Origin: Chlamydiota bacterium
GTDB taxonomy: Bacteria; Chlamydiota; Chlamydiia; Chlamydiales; SM23-39
Assembly: GCA_021772165.1 (NCBI GenBank)
Contig: JAJFMM010000195.1
Location: forward strand, 1-24,378
DNA: 24,378 nucleotides
Reading direction: 5' to 3'
This document shows positions 1 through 7,156 of the stretch, in pieces. Made by a program: the position numbers and the translations under genes. Under the pieces are notes generated by a model, which was not told where the DNA came from, ran no database searches, and saw only the letters and a program-made list of their open reading frames with translations. Within the stretch, counting starts at the first letter, position 1. Every line of letters begins with the position of its first letter.

Positions 1-128
1 ATCAGGGGAGCTAGATAAAAGACATCTCTTCCCAGCTTACCGAAGAGTGCCGTCAGAGACAATCCGGTGGCTGAGAGCAGCATACAGGAGACGCCCACCC
101 CAAAAGATTCTTTTTTATTCGTAACCAT
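1..128 (-). CDS. N-terminus of a probable EamA/DMT-type membrane transporter (partial)
   Basis: Reading the minus strand from the ATG at 126-128 gives an open frame of 42 residues that runs off the window edge. It has a short charged start (MVTNKKES) followed by a hydrophobic, small-residue-rich stretch containing ATGLSLTALFGKLGRD. This resembles the first transmembrane helix of EamA/DMT-superfamily permeases, where a lysine follows helix 1. A weak GGGG ribosome-binding element lies just upstream of the ATG. The gene is divergent from the pseudouridine synthase, with about 70 bp between starts. Only the first helix is visible, so the family call is a guess from composition and pattern. Another polytopic inner-membrane protein would look similar. 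Confidence 0.5.
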   Translation of the reverse strand, partial: MVTNKKESFGVGVSCMLLSATGLSLTALFGKLGRDVFYLAPL

Positions 129-158
129 TAACCCCAGACTATATAAAATTGATTTCAA

Positions 159-188
159 TTGCAATTTCAAGGGTACTAGCTGTATACT
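159..188 (+). promoter_or_regulatory. Predicted promoter for the pseudouridine synthase
   Basis: A -35-like TTGCAA (159-164) is followed after 18 bp by a -10-like TATACT (183-188). The predicted start of transcription is near 195, almost at the ATG at 197, so the mRNA would have essentially no leader. No Shine-Dalgarno sequence precedes that ATG, which agrees with a leaderless start. A TTGAAA and a TATAT-like pair on the opposite strand in the same 50 bp could serve the divergent gene. Confidence 0.4.
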
Positions 189-196
189 CTTCGGCG

Positions 197-919
197 ATGG
201 AAAAAATTAGAATTACCAAATTGCTATCTGAGAGAAAGGTCTGCTCTCGTCGAGAGGCGGAGAAGTTCATCGATGAAGGGCTCATTCTTTTGAACGGCAC
301 CCCGGTTACGGAGCAGGGAACCCGCGCCTATCCTTCAGATCGGATCGAAATTACCGCTTCTGCAAAGCAGACGCAGGCAGAAAAGATCACGATCATGCTG
401 CATAAGCCGCTCGGGATCGTTTCGAATTTGCCGGAACCGGGCTATAAAGAGGCGTCGTCGCTGATCATCCAAGAAAATCATTGGGAAAAGGATCGCCGTC
501 CCTTTCAGGAGCTGACCGCATCTCTCAATGTTGTGGGCCGTCTAGATGTTAATTCCAAAGGCCTACTTCTACTCACGCAAGATGGTCGAGTCGCCAAGCA
601 GATCATCGGCCCCACATCGCTTGTTGAAAAAGAGTATATCGTCCGCATTCAAGAGCCGATTAGAGATCGCCAGCTCGCGCAATTGCGAGAGGGATTGTCT
701 CTCGATGGTAAAAAGCTGAAGAAAGCTATTGTAGAGAGAAAAGATGAGCTTACGCTTCTCTTTGTTCTCGTCGAAGGTAAGAAGCGGCAACTGAGACGGA
801 TGTGCGATTCTATTGGTGTAGAGGTGACCTCCCTAAAACGCGTCCGCGTTGGAAATATTCAGTTAGGCAACCTGCCCTCTGGCCAATGGCGCTATGTCGA
901 GCCTTCAGAGCTGCTGTAA
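197..919 (+). CDS. RsuA/RluB-family pseudouridine synthase
   Basis: This 240-aa protein is a 16S or 23S rRNA pseudouridine synthase, converting a specific uridine to pseudouridine during ribosome assembly in the cytoplasm. Residues 1-60 form an S4 RNA-binding domain (RITKLLSERKVCSRREAEKFI, then a G-x-I-L-L-N-G turn). The catalytic domain follows, with the family signature GRLDVNSKGLLLLTQDG, in which Asp117 is the expected catalytic aspartate. A second block, EGKKRQLRRMC, matches the conserved GRNRQVRRM-type motif. The length is close to RsuA (about 230 aa) and shorter than RluB. I chose the ATG at 197 over an in-frame TTG at 149 because the extra 16 residues are not S4-like and a promoter lies between the two. 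The gene ends convergently with the oxidoreductase, overlapping it by 15 bp. RsuA and RluB cannot be separated by eye. Confidence 0.9.
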   Translation: MEKIRITKLLSERKVCSRREAEKFIDEGLILLNGTPVTEQGTRAYPSDRIEITASAKQTQAEKITIMLHKPLGIVSNLPEPGYKEASSLIIQENHWEKDRRPFQELTASLNVVGRLDVNSKGLLLLTQDGRVAKQIIGPTSLVEKEYIVRIQEPIRDRQLAQLREGLSLDGKKLKKAIVERKDELTLLFVLVEGKKRQLRRMCDSIGVEVTSLKRVRVGNIQLGNLPSGQWRYVEPSELL

Positions 920-1897
920 AAAAGAGACGCTCTTCTTCTTGATCGATTCGTAAGCTGCTTCAATAACCCTCTGATTCTTCAGACCCTCTTCGGCAGGCAA
1001 GATCGAAGGTACCTCTCCTTTGATCGCTTGGGCGTAGTGCCTGAGCTCTTCGAGGTAGACATTGCCGGCTTTCACGGGGAGATAGATCTTTGTTTCATCT
1101 TTGAGTGCATGGCAAAGCGTCTCCACCGGATCGTAAGTTTGTCTCAAAGAGTGAGTGCTGATCAGTCTCGATTTCGTTCCAATCACCTCAAAGCCCGTTG
1201 CATAGGGCTGCACAAAAGAGCATTCGAAAGAGGCCGTAGCGCCTCCTTCCAGATGACAGAGTGCTGTTACAGTGTCCTCTGCATCGCTCGTCTCATTGGC
1301 GATCGCATAGATCGAGAGGATCTCTTGCTGCGAAATGAAGCGAATGAGGTCGATCAGATGCACGCCCATATCTTGCAGAACGCCGCCTCCCATGTCTCTT
1401 CGGTGTCTCCAATTGGACTGAGGGACGGGGATTGCGAAATGCGCCTTAAAACTCAAAAGCTCACCCAGCTCGCCCGATTCTAAAAGAGATCTAGCCTTTT
1501 GCACGCAGCCTTTAAAACGGATCGATTGTCCGACAGAGAGAGTCGTTTTTTGAAACGCTGCCAGCATCCATTCAATTGCCGCCACGGTCGGCGCCAAAGG
1601 CTTTTCGCAAAGGACATGTTTTCCAGCTTTTGCACAGGCAATCGCATCTTCTTCATGCAGGTGATTGGGCGTGGCGATGAAGATTGCTTCGATCTCTGGA
1701 TTACTGAGAAGTTCATCTCTCGTAGCAACTCCATGGGGAATATGCCACTGGTTGGCGATTTTCTTCGCTTCATCCAGATTGCGTTTTTGTAGAGCGATGA
1801 TCTGTACGGTATCGAGATCTCGGAGCTCAGGCAGAATGCGTCTTTGCGCAAAACTGCCACAGCCGAGAATGCCCATTTTAAGAGGTGTTTTATGCAT
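905..1897 (-). CDS. Gfo/Idh/MocA-family NAD(P)-dependent oxidoreductase
   Basis: This is a predicted NAD(P)-dependent dehydrogenase of the Gfo/Idh/MocA family, which usually oxidises or reduces sugars, inositols or related polyols. The N-terminal Rossmann fold begins GILGCGSFAQ, with the G-x-x-G-x-G pattern. About 90 residues later comes the family's EKP motif (CEKPLAPT), whose lysine is catalytic. The C-terminal domain has GGGVLQDMGVHLIDLIRF, giving the D-x3-H-x2-D active-site pattern. From the ATG at 1897 it is 330 aa, a normal length. An in-frame TTG two codons upstream is less likely. The start overlaps the stop of the thioesterase gene by 8 bp, so the two should be translationally coupled and belong to the phosphoketolase operon. 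The substrate cannot be read from the sequence. Confidence 0.88.
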   Translation of the reverse strand: MHKTPLKMGILGCGSFAQRRILPELRDLDTVQIIALQKRNLDEAKKIANQWHIPHGVATRDELLSNPEIEAIFIATPNHLHEEDAIACAKAGKHVLCEKPLAPTVAAIEWMLAAFQKTTLSVGQSIRFKGCVQKARSLLESGELGELLSFKAHFAIPVPQSNWRHRRDMGGGVLQDMGVHLIDLIRFISQQEILSIYAIANETSDAEDTVTALCHLEGGATASFECSFVQPYATGFEVIGTKSRLISTHSLRQTYDPVETLCHALKDETKIYLPVKAGNVYLEELRHYAQAIKGEVPSILPAEEGLKNQRVIEAAYESIKKKSVSFLQQL

Positions 1898-2282
1898 GTT
1901 CAAAGGTTTCCTGAAGTTCTTTAGGAATGCGAATAGGTTTAAACGAGGCGTTGGTAAAGCAGTGGGTTGTCGTTCCCGTAGTTACAGAGATGCCCTTGCA
2001 TACGATGCGATAGTTCAGAGAAAAACGCACTTTAGAAAAGGAAGCGACAGAGACCTCTACCATGATCTCTTCTAAAGAGCGGAGAGGCTTCAGATACTTT
2101 ATAGATAGATTGACGACGGGACAAAACAAGCCCTTTTTTTCCATCTCGTTGATGACAAGGCCGACGGAATTGAAAAACTCTATGCGGGCGATTTCGAAAT
2201 AGACCAAGTAGGCAGGGTGGTGAACAATCCCATCTTGAGCGGTCTCCGAGTAGCGCGTCTGTATCGTATGTTGAAAAGCCAT
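1890..2282 (-). CDS. YbgC/4-hydroxybenzoyl-CoA thioesterase-like hotdog protein
   Basis: This 130-aa hotdog-fold acyl-CoA thioesterase has the length and N-terminal pattern of the YbgC/4HBT group. The sequence RYSETAQDGIVHHPAYLVYFEIAR matches the family's R-x-x-E-x-D-x-x-G-x-V-x-H-x-x-Y-x-x-Y-x-E-x-A-R, although the Asp of E-T-D is replaced by Ala-Gln here. The Asp two residues before Ile-Val-His is present and is the likely catalytic acid. The enzyme would hydrolyse acyl-CoA thioesters in the cytoplasm. The substrate is unknown. The ATG at 2282 is 21 bp downstream of the phosphoketolase stop, and the 3' end overlaps the oxidoreductase start, so it sits inside a three-gene operon. No strong Shine-Dalgarno sequence is seen, which suits translation coupled to the upstream gene. 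Confidence 0.82.
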   Translation of the reverse strand: MAFQHTIQTRYSETAQDGIVHHPAYLVYFEIARIEFFNSVGLVINEMEKKGLFCPVVNLSIKYLKPLRSLEEIMVEVSVASFSKVRFSLNYRIVCKGISVTTGTTTHCFTNASFKPIRIPKELQETFEHA

Positions 2283-2303
2283 CGTGAGAAAGAGGCTATC
2301 AAA

Positions 2304-4670
2304 TCAGACCTTTTTTTGTCCCCACCTCCAGTCGCGGATTTCCGGCATATCTTCACCATGTTTTTGGATGTACTCTTTGTGCTCGACAAGCTTGTCTCTA
2401 AGGAATTGCTTGATGTGAGCTGCCTTGGAACCCAAACTGGAGACCTGTTCAATCGCAACGCCTACCAGGTGAAAACGATCGAGATCATTCAATACACACA
2501 TGTCAAAAGGCGTCGTAGTTGTCCCTTCCTCTTTATAACCGCGTACATGCAGATGCTGATTGGCCCTTCGATAAGTAAGCCTATGGATCAACCAGGGATA
2601 GCCGTGGAAAGCAAAGACAATCGGTTTGTCTTTGGTAAAGAGCACATCGTAGTCCTTGTCGCTCAGACCGTGAGAATGCTCGGTTTGTGTTTGTAAACAC
2701 ATGAGGTCAACTACATTGATGACTCTGATTTTCAGATCAGGAGAAAAGGAGCGAAGGATCTCTACGGCAGCCAAAGTCTCAATCGTAGGCACATCACCGG
2801 CGCACGCCATAACCAGGTCGGGATCGGCTCCATCATCATTGCTGGCCCATTCCCAGATGCCTAAACCGGCAGTGCAGTGTTTAACAGCAGACTCGATATC
2901 AAGCCATTGTGGTTCCGGCTGCTTTCCTGCGACGATCAGATTGATATAATTGTGGCTTCGCAGGCAGTGATCCGTTACGGAGAGAAGAGTATTGGCATCT
3001 GGCGGCAGATAAACGCGCACTACGCTCGCTTTTTTGTTAACCACATGATCGATGAAGCCGGGATCTTGATGGCTGAATCCATTGTGATCTTGACGCCACA
3101 CATGAGAGGTGAGTAGATAGTTTAGCGAAGCTACGGGGCGACGCCAGGGAATTTGGTGGCATACTTTTAGCCACTTAGCATGCTGATTGAACATCGAATC
3201 GACAACGTGGATGAAAGCTTCATAACAAGAAAAGAAGCCGTGCCTGCCTGTGAGCAAGTAGCCCTCCAACCAGCCCTGGCATAAGTGCTCGCTCAACACC
3301 TCCATCACGCGGCCATCGGGGGCTATGTGATCATCCGTTTTTAAAATCTCGGCAGTAGAGACTCTGTTGGTCACATCGAAGAGAGCCGTCAGTCGGTTCG
3401 AAACAGTCTCGTCGGGACCAAAAACGCGGAAGTTCTTCTGCTCTTCATTAGCCTTCATGATGTCGCGAAGGAAGTTGCCCAGGATTCGCGTTGCCTCGCC
3501 CAGATTGGCTCCGGGACGCTCGACAGGAACTGCGTAATTGCGAAAATCGGGAAGATTCAGGTCGCGAAGAAGCAATCCTCCATTGGCGTAGGGAGTGGCG
3601 CCCATTCGCTTCTCTCCCTTAGGTGCGAGCTCAGCGAGTTCCGGAATCAGTTTCCCCCGCTCATCAAAGAGCTCTTGCGGCTTATAGCTCTTCATCCACT
3701 GTTCGAGAATTTGGATATGTTCCGGTTTCTCTTTGAGTTGATCGAGAGGCACTTGGTGGGCGCGGAAAGTCCCTTCAATCTGTAGGCCATCGACGACTTT
3801 TGGCCCTGTCCAGCCTTTAGGAGTCCGCAAGATAATCATGGGCCAGCGCGGACGCTCTTTAAAGCCATTTTTACGAGCATCGAGCTGAATGTTTTTGATC
3901 TCGGCAAAAACGGTGTCTAAGGTTTGTGCCATGATGGGGTGTAATTTTTCAGGATCATCCCCTTCGACAAAGTAGGGCTTGTAGCCATAGCCGGAAAATA
4001 GCTGCTCAAGCTCATCATGTGGGATACGAGCTAAAATTGTGGGCTCAGCAATTTTGTAGCCATTCAAATGCAAAATGGGGAGGACAGCCCCATCGCGAAC
4101 CGGATTGAGAAACTTATTCGAGTGCCAACTGGTTGCAAGAGCTCCCGTTTCAGCCTCGCCGTCACCAACGACGCAAACGGTGATCAGATCGGGATGGTCG
4201 AAGACTGCGCCATAGGCATGAACTAAGGAATAGCCAAGCTCACCGCCCTCATTGATCGACCCAGGTGTTTCTGGGGCTGCGTGGCTCGGAATGCCTCCTG
4301 GAAAAGAGAACTGCGTAAAAAGTTTTTTCATCCCCGCCTCATCTTGAGAGATATTGGGGTAAAACTCGCTATACGTTCCTTCCAAATAGGTATTTGCCAC
4401 TAGACCCGGACCACCGTGCCCCGGTCCTGTCACGTAAACGAGATTCAAGTCTTTCTCTTGAATGATCCTGTTCAGGTGGACATAGATGAAATTCAGACCC
4501 GGCGTTGTGCCCCAGTGACCGAGCAGGCGCGGTTTGATGTGATCGATCGTAAGAGGCTCTTTCAGCAGAGGATTGTCATAGAGGTAGATTTGACCGACAG
4601 AAAGATAATTGGCCGCATGCCAGTAAGCGTGCATTTTTCTGAGAAGCTCTTGAGATAGTGGCTGAGCCAT
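2304..4670 (-). CDS. xfp: Xylulose-5-phosphate/fructose-6-phosphate phosphoketolase
   Basis: This thiamine-diphosphate enzyme splits xylulose-5-P (or fructose-6-P) with phosphate into acetyl-phosphate plus glyceraldehyde-3-P (or erythrose-4-P). From the ATG at 4670 it is 788 aa, the usual family length of about 790. Both family signatures are clear: EGGELGY at residues 141-147, and GAVFDHPD leading into the ThDP-binding GDGEAETG at 169-176. The middle (GRHGFFSCYEAF) and C-terminal (HSHGLSDKDYD) blocks are also typical. I chose 4670 over an ATG eight codons upstream because AAGGAG lies seven bases before it. It heads an operon with the thioesterase and oxidoreductase and diverges from acetate kinase across 50 bp, which strongly supports an acetyl-phosphate-to-acetate route. 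I see no broken or missing motif. Confidence 0.97.
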   Translation of the reverse strand: MAQPLSQELLRKMHAYWHAANYLSVGQIYLYDNPLLKEPLTIDHIKPRLLGHWGTTPGLNFIYVHLNRIIQEKDLNLVYVTGPGHGGPGLVANTYLEGTYSEFYPNISQDEAGMKKLFTQFSFPGGIPSHAAPETPGSINEGGELGYSLVHAYGAVFDHPDLITVCVVGDGEAETGALATSWHSNKFLNPVRDGAVLPILHLNGYKIAEPTILARIPHDELEQLFSGYGYKPYFVEGDDPEKLHPIMAQTLDTVFAEIKNIQLDARKNGFKERPRWPMIILRTPKGWTGPKVVDGLQIEGTFRAHQVPLDQLKEKPEHIQILEQWMKSYKPQELFDERGKLIPELAELAPKGEKRMGATPYANGGLLLRDLNLPDFRNYAVPVERPGANLGEATRILGNFLRDIMKANEEQKNFRVFGPDETVSNRLTALFDVTNRVSTAEILKTDDHIAPDGRVMEVLSEHLCQGWLEGYLLTGRHGFFSCYEAFIHVVDSMFNQHAKWLKVCHQIPWRRPVASLNYLLTSHVWRQDHNGFSHQDPGFIDHVVNKKASVVRVYLPPDANTLLSVTDHCLRSHNYINLIVAGKQPEPQWLDIESAVKHCTAGLGIWEWASNDDGADPDLVMACAGDVPTIETLAAVEILRSFSPDLKIRVINVVDLMCLQTQTEHSHGLSDKDYDVLFTKDKPIVFAFHGYPWLIHRLTYRRANQHLHVRGYKEEGTTTTPFDMCVLNDLDRFHLVGVAIEQVSSLGSKAAHIKQFLRDKLVEHKEYIQKHGEDMPEIRDWRWGQKKV

Positions 4671-4674
4671 ATTT

Positions 4675-4680
4675 CTCCTT
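4675..4680 (-). promoter_or_regulatory. Ribosome-binding site deciding the phosphoketolase start
   Basis: On the minus strand, AAGGAG is followed by four bases and then the ATG at 4670. It is the only good Shine-Dalgarno match near the 5' end, and it rules against the in-frame ATG at 4694. Confidence 0.8.
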
Positions 4681-4720
4681 TTTTCTCGAACCATGAAGTA
4701 TTTTCTGATATTTGTGAATT

Positions 4721-5821
4721 ATGAATGTATTAGTTTTGAATAGAGGGTCGAGCAGCATAAAATGCTGTTTATACGAACTCACCGAAATGTCTAACCAGTT
4801 GATCGATCCAGTATGGAAAGATGAAATGGAATGGGAAAAAGGCTCGGCTAAAGAGAAATTAGAGTCGCTTCTGTCAAAGAAAAAGGTCGATTGTATCGGT
4901 CATCGTATTGTGCATGGTGGAAAAAAGTACAAAGAGAGCGTACTGATCGATCAGGCTGTCAAAGAAGAGATCAAGAAACTCGCCGATCTAGCGCCCCTGC
5001 ATAACTTAGAAGATCTGGAGGGGATCGAAGTCCTGGAACAGCTCTTTCCGGGCACGCCGCAAATCGCCGTTTTTGATACTGCGTTTCATCAAACGCTGCC
5101 ACTTAGCGCAGCCATTTATCCGGGGCCTTACGCGTGGGTAGAAAAGGGAATTCAAAGATATGGATTTCATGGAATTAGTTTTCAATATTGCACACGAAGA
5201 GCGAATCAACTCTTGGAGCAGCCTTGTTCCAAAATGGTGATCTGCCATTTGGGCTCCGGCGCATCACTTTGCGCTGTTAAAGATGGAAAAAGCATCGATA
5301 CCACAATGGGGTTGACCCCATTGGAGGGGCTGATGATGGATACGCGCTCCGGCAGCGTCGATCCAGGCATTCTTCTCTATTTGCTGAAAACAAAAACGGC
5401 AGAAGAGCTGTCTAAAGAGCTTTATGAGAAGTCAGGGTTATTAGGCTTGTCTGGGGTCTCTGGAGATATGCGCGATGTTTTGAAAGAAGCCTCTCGCGGC
5501 AATGAGCGAGCCGAACTTGCAATCGATGTCTACGTCCACAGGCTTACCTCGCTGATTGGATCGATGGTGGCCTCGCTATCGGGAATCGATACACTGGTTT
5601 TTACGGCGGGAATTGGAGAAAATGCTTCTCTGATCAGAGAGCGGGTTTGTGAACGCCTCTCTTTTTTAGGAATCGAGCTGGCAAAGACGCAACAGGAGAT
5701 AGCTGAGGATGCGATCCTCTCTTCCTCTAATTCAAAAGTAAAAGTGCTTGTGCTCCATACGCAAGAAGCCTTTGAAATAGCGCGAGAATGCTTCAAATTC
5801 TGTTCTGATAACCGCCGATGA
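4721..5821 (+). CDS. ackA: Acetate kinase
   Basis: This enzyme transfers phosphate from acetyl-phosphate to ADP, giving acetate and ATP. At 366 aa it is slightly short for the family (about 400). The ASKHA phosphate loop is LNRGSSSIK, with Asn7. Arg62 lies in HRIVHGGKKY. Asp119 is in AVFDTAFHQT, His150 in RYGFHGIS, His176 in CHLGSGAS, Arg209 in MMDTRSGS, and a conserved Glu near the C-terminus lies in TQEAFEIAREC. These match the catalytic residues known from Methanosarcina acetate kinase. Two positions differ: the second His of the usual HGTSH is Phe154, and the usual HLGNG is HLGSG. No Shine-Dalgarno sequence precedes the ATG. It is divergent from phosphoketolase, whose product is its substrate, and overlaps the 3' end of the cfa gene by 29 bp. 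Confidence 0.95.
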   Translation: MNVLVLNRGSSSIKCCLYELTEMSNQLIDPVWKDEMEWEKGSAKEKLESLLSKKKVDCIGHRIVHGGKKYKESVLIDQAVKEEIKKLADLAPLHNLEDLEGIEVLEQLFPGTPQIAVFDTAFHQTLPLSAAIYPGPYAWVEKGIQRYGFHGISFQYCTRRANQLLEQPCSKMVICHLGSGASLCAVKDGKSIDTTMGLTPLEGLMMDTRSGSVDPGILLYLLKTKTAEELSKELYEKSGLLGLSGVSGDMRDVLKEASRGNERAELAIDVYVHRLTSLIGSMVASLSGIDTLVFTAGIGENASLIRERVCERLSFLGIELAKTQQEIAEDAILSSSNSKVKVLVLHTQEAFEIARECFKFCSDNRR

Positions 5822-6956
5822 TCCCTTCTTTCGAAAGAACTACCTGCCAAAGCTGAATATGCCGCGCTCGAAAAGAGCCGGCGCAAGCCAGAAGATAGTA
5901 CTTCCACATACGATAGAACGATTTAGGATAGCGATCTTGAAGCTTGGGCCAGTTTCGATCGAAATTCTCAAACCAGGCCATTAACGTTTTGTCATAATCG
6001 GCGCTGAAGTTATGCCAATCTTCCATAACAAAGAGACCTTCAATGGAAGTGCCGATCTGCGCAATGGAGGGAAGATGACCTCCGCTGAAGATATATTTGT
6101 CGATCCAGGGATCGCCGGCTATCTGGTTTTCACTGCTTCCAATGGTATGCAGCATTACTAACCCATCCTCATGCAAACAGTTGTGGACGATCTGCATGAA
6201 TGTGCGGTAGTTTTTCGAGCCTACATGTTCAAACATACCGATCTCGACAATCCGATCGAACTTCTCCTCAAGGTCTCTATAATCTTGGACGCGAATCTCA
6301 ACGGGTAGTCCTGCACACATTTTCTTCGCATACTCGGCCTGATTGGCAGAGAGGGTAATCGCAACAACAGACACTCCGTAATTTTCCGCGATAAACTTCG
6401 AAAAGCCGCCCCAGCCACAGCCAATATCTAACACCCGCATGCCTGGCTGCAAGCCCAGTTTTTTTGCAATTAGGTCGTATTTAGCGATTTGAGCATCCGC
6501 AAGCGTCGTTGCATTTTTCCAGTAGCCGCAGCTATAGGTCATGAGAGGATCGAGCATATTTTCATAGAGATCATTGCCCAATTGATAGTGCTGATCGATC
6601 ACGTTCTGGCTTAATGTTTTACTTTGACGATTAGAGAGTTTGGCTCTGATCCAGGCCCAAGTCACAGCTAAGGAAGGTTTGAGATGCCGTTCCAGTTTTG
6701 TTCTGATCACGCGATAGAAATATTCATCGAGAGACTCTGCATCCCACCAGCCCTCCACATAGGACTCTCCCAGACCTAAAGATTGATCCCTCATGATTCT
6801 ATCGTAGAACTCATCATTGTGAACTTGCATATCCCAGGAGCGATTGCCATTGACCTGGACATCTGCTACGGAAAGCAGCTCCTCGACCACCCGCTGGGAC
6901 GGAGTAGCCTCTATGGATACCGTGGTAAAAAGCAGAAAATATAGGAACCATCTCAT
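5793..6956 (-). CDS. cfa: Cyclopropane-fatty-acyl-phospholipid synthase
   Basis: This SAM-dependent enzyme adds a methylene bridge to unsaturated acyl chains of membrane phospholipids. The body is collinear with E. coli Cfa: SLGLGESYVEGWW, LDPLMTYSCGYW (Cys143), the SAM site LDIGCGWGGFS (176-186), GMFEHVG (Glu243), LHTIGSS (His270), DWHNFSADYD (Tyr321) and ACAGSFRARHIQLWQ (Cys358). All the bicarbonate and active-site residues known from E. coli are therefore present. From the ATG at 6956 it is 387 aa, with GGAG four bases upstream. A TTG 12 codons earlier is less likely. Unusually, residues 1-17 (MRWFLYFLLFTTVSIEA) look like a Sec signal peptide or membrane anchor, whereas the family is normally cytoplasmic and only peripherally membrane-bound. 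It converges on ackA. Confidence 0.95.
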   Translation of the reverse strand: MRWFLYFLLFTTVSIEATPSQRVVEELLSVADVQVNGNRSWDMQVHNDEFYDRIMRDQSLGLGESYVEGWWDAESLDEYFYRVIRTKLERHLKPSLAVTWAWIRAKLSNRQSKTLSQNVIDQHYQLGNDLYENMLDPLMTYSCGYWKNATTLADAQIAKYDLIAKKLGLQPGMRVLDIGCGWGGFSKFIAENYGVSVVAITLSANQAEYAKKMCAGLPVEIRVQDYRDLEEKFDRIVEIGMFEHVGSKNYRTFMQIVHNCLHEDGLVMLHTIGSSENQIAGDPWIDKYIFSGGHLPSIAQIGTSIEGLFVMEDWHNFSADYDKTLMAWFENFDRNWPKLQDRYPKSFYRMWKYYLLACAGSFRARHIQLWQVVLSKEGIIGGYQNRI

Positions 6957-7119
6957 ACTTCTCCATATGAAGAATTCCAGAAGAGGAAGCAAGAGAAATG
7001 ACTCTTTTTGATGGGTAAGGGAGCTATCTTGATGGCTTATGTCTCTGATCCTTTGTTAATCTGCGATGGGTGGTTAGTTAGTTTTTTATTTTATTATTAG
7101 GGATGTTTAAAATCCTTTG

Positions 7120-7142
7120 TGTTATAATTTTATTAAATTTAA
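7120..7142 (+). promoter_or_regulatory. Extended -10 promoter and palindrome of the first HicA-tailed gene
   Basis: TGTTATAAT (7120-7128) is a perfect extended -10 element. No convincing -35 is seen. A perfect 10-bp palindrome TTAAATTTAA (7133-7142) lies at about the start of transcription, followed by AAAGGG as ribosome-binding site. The same order of elements, with closely similar sequence, precedes the third gene at 11591-11630. Confidence 0.55.
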
Positions 7143-7156
7143 TAAAGGGCTTTATT

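Noticed and set aside
2217..2696. A 159-codon plus-strand frame opposite the phosphoketolase and thioesterase genes
   Set aside because: It is fully antisense to conserved enzyme genes and lacks any family motif or ribosome-binding site.
7103..7156. An 18-residue hydrophobic N-terminal extension of paralog 1 (start at 7103) that would look like a membrane anchor
   Set aside because: That ATG lies upstream of the promoter's -10 element, the paralogs have no such segment, and the ATG at 7157 has a ribosome-binding site.
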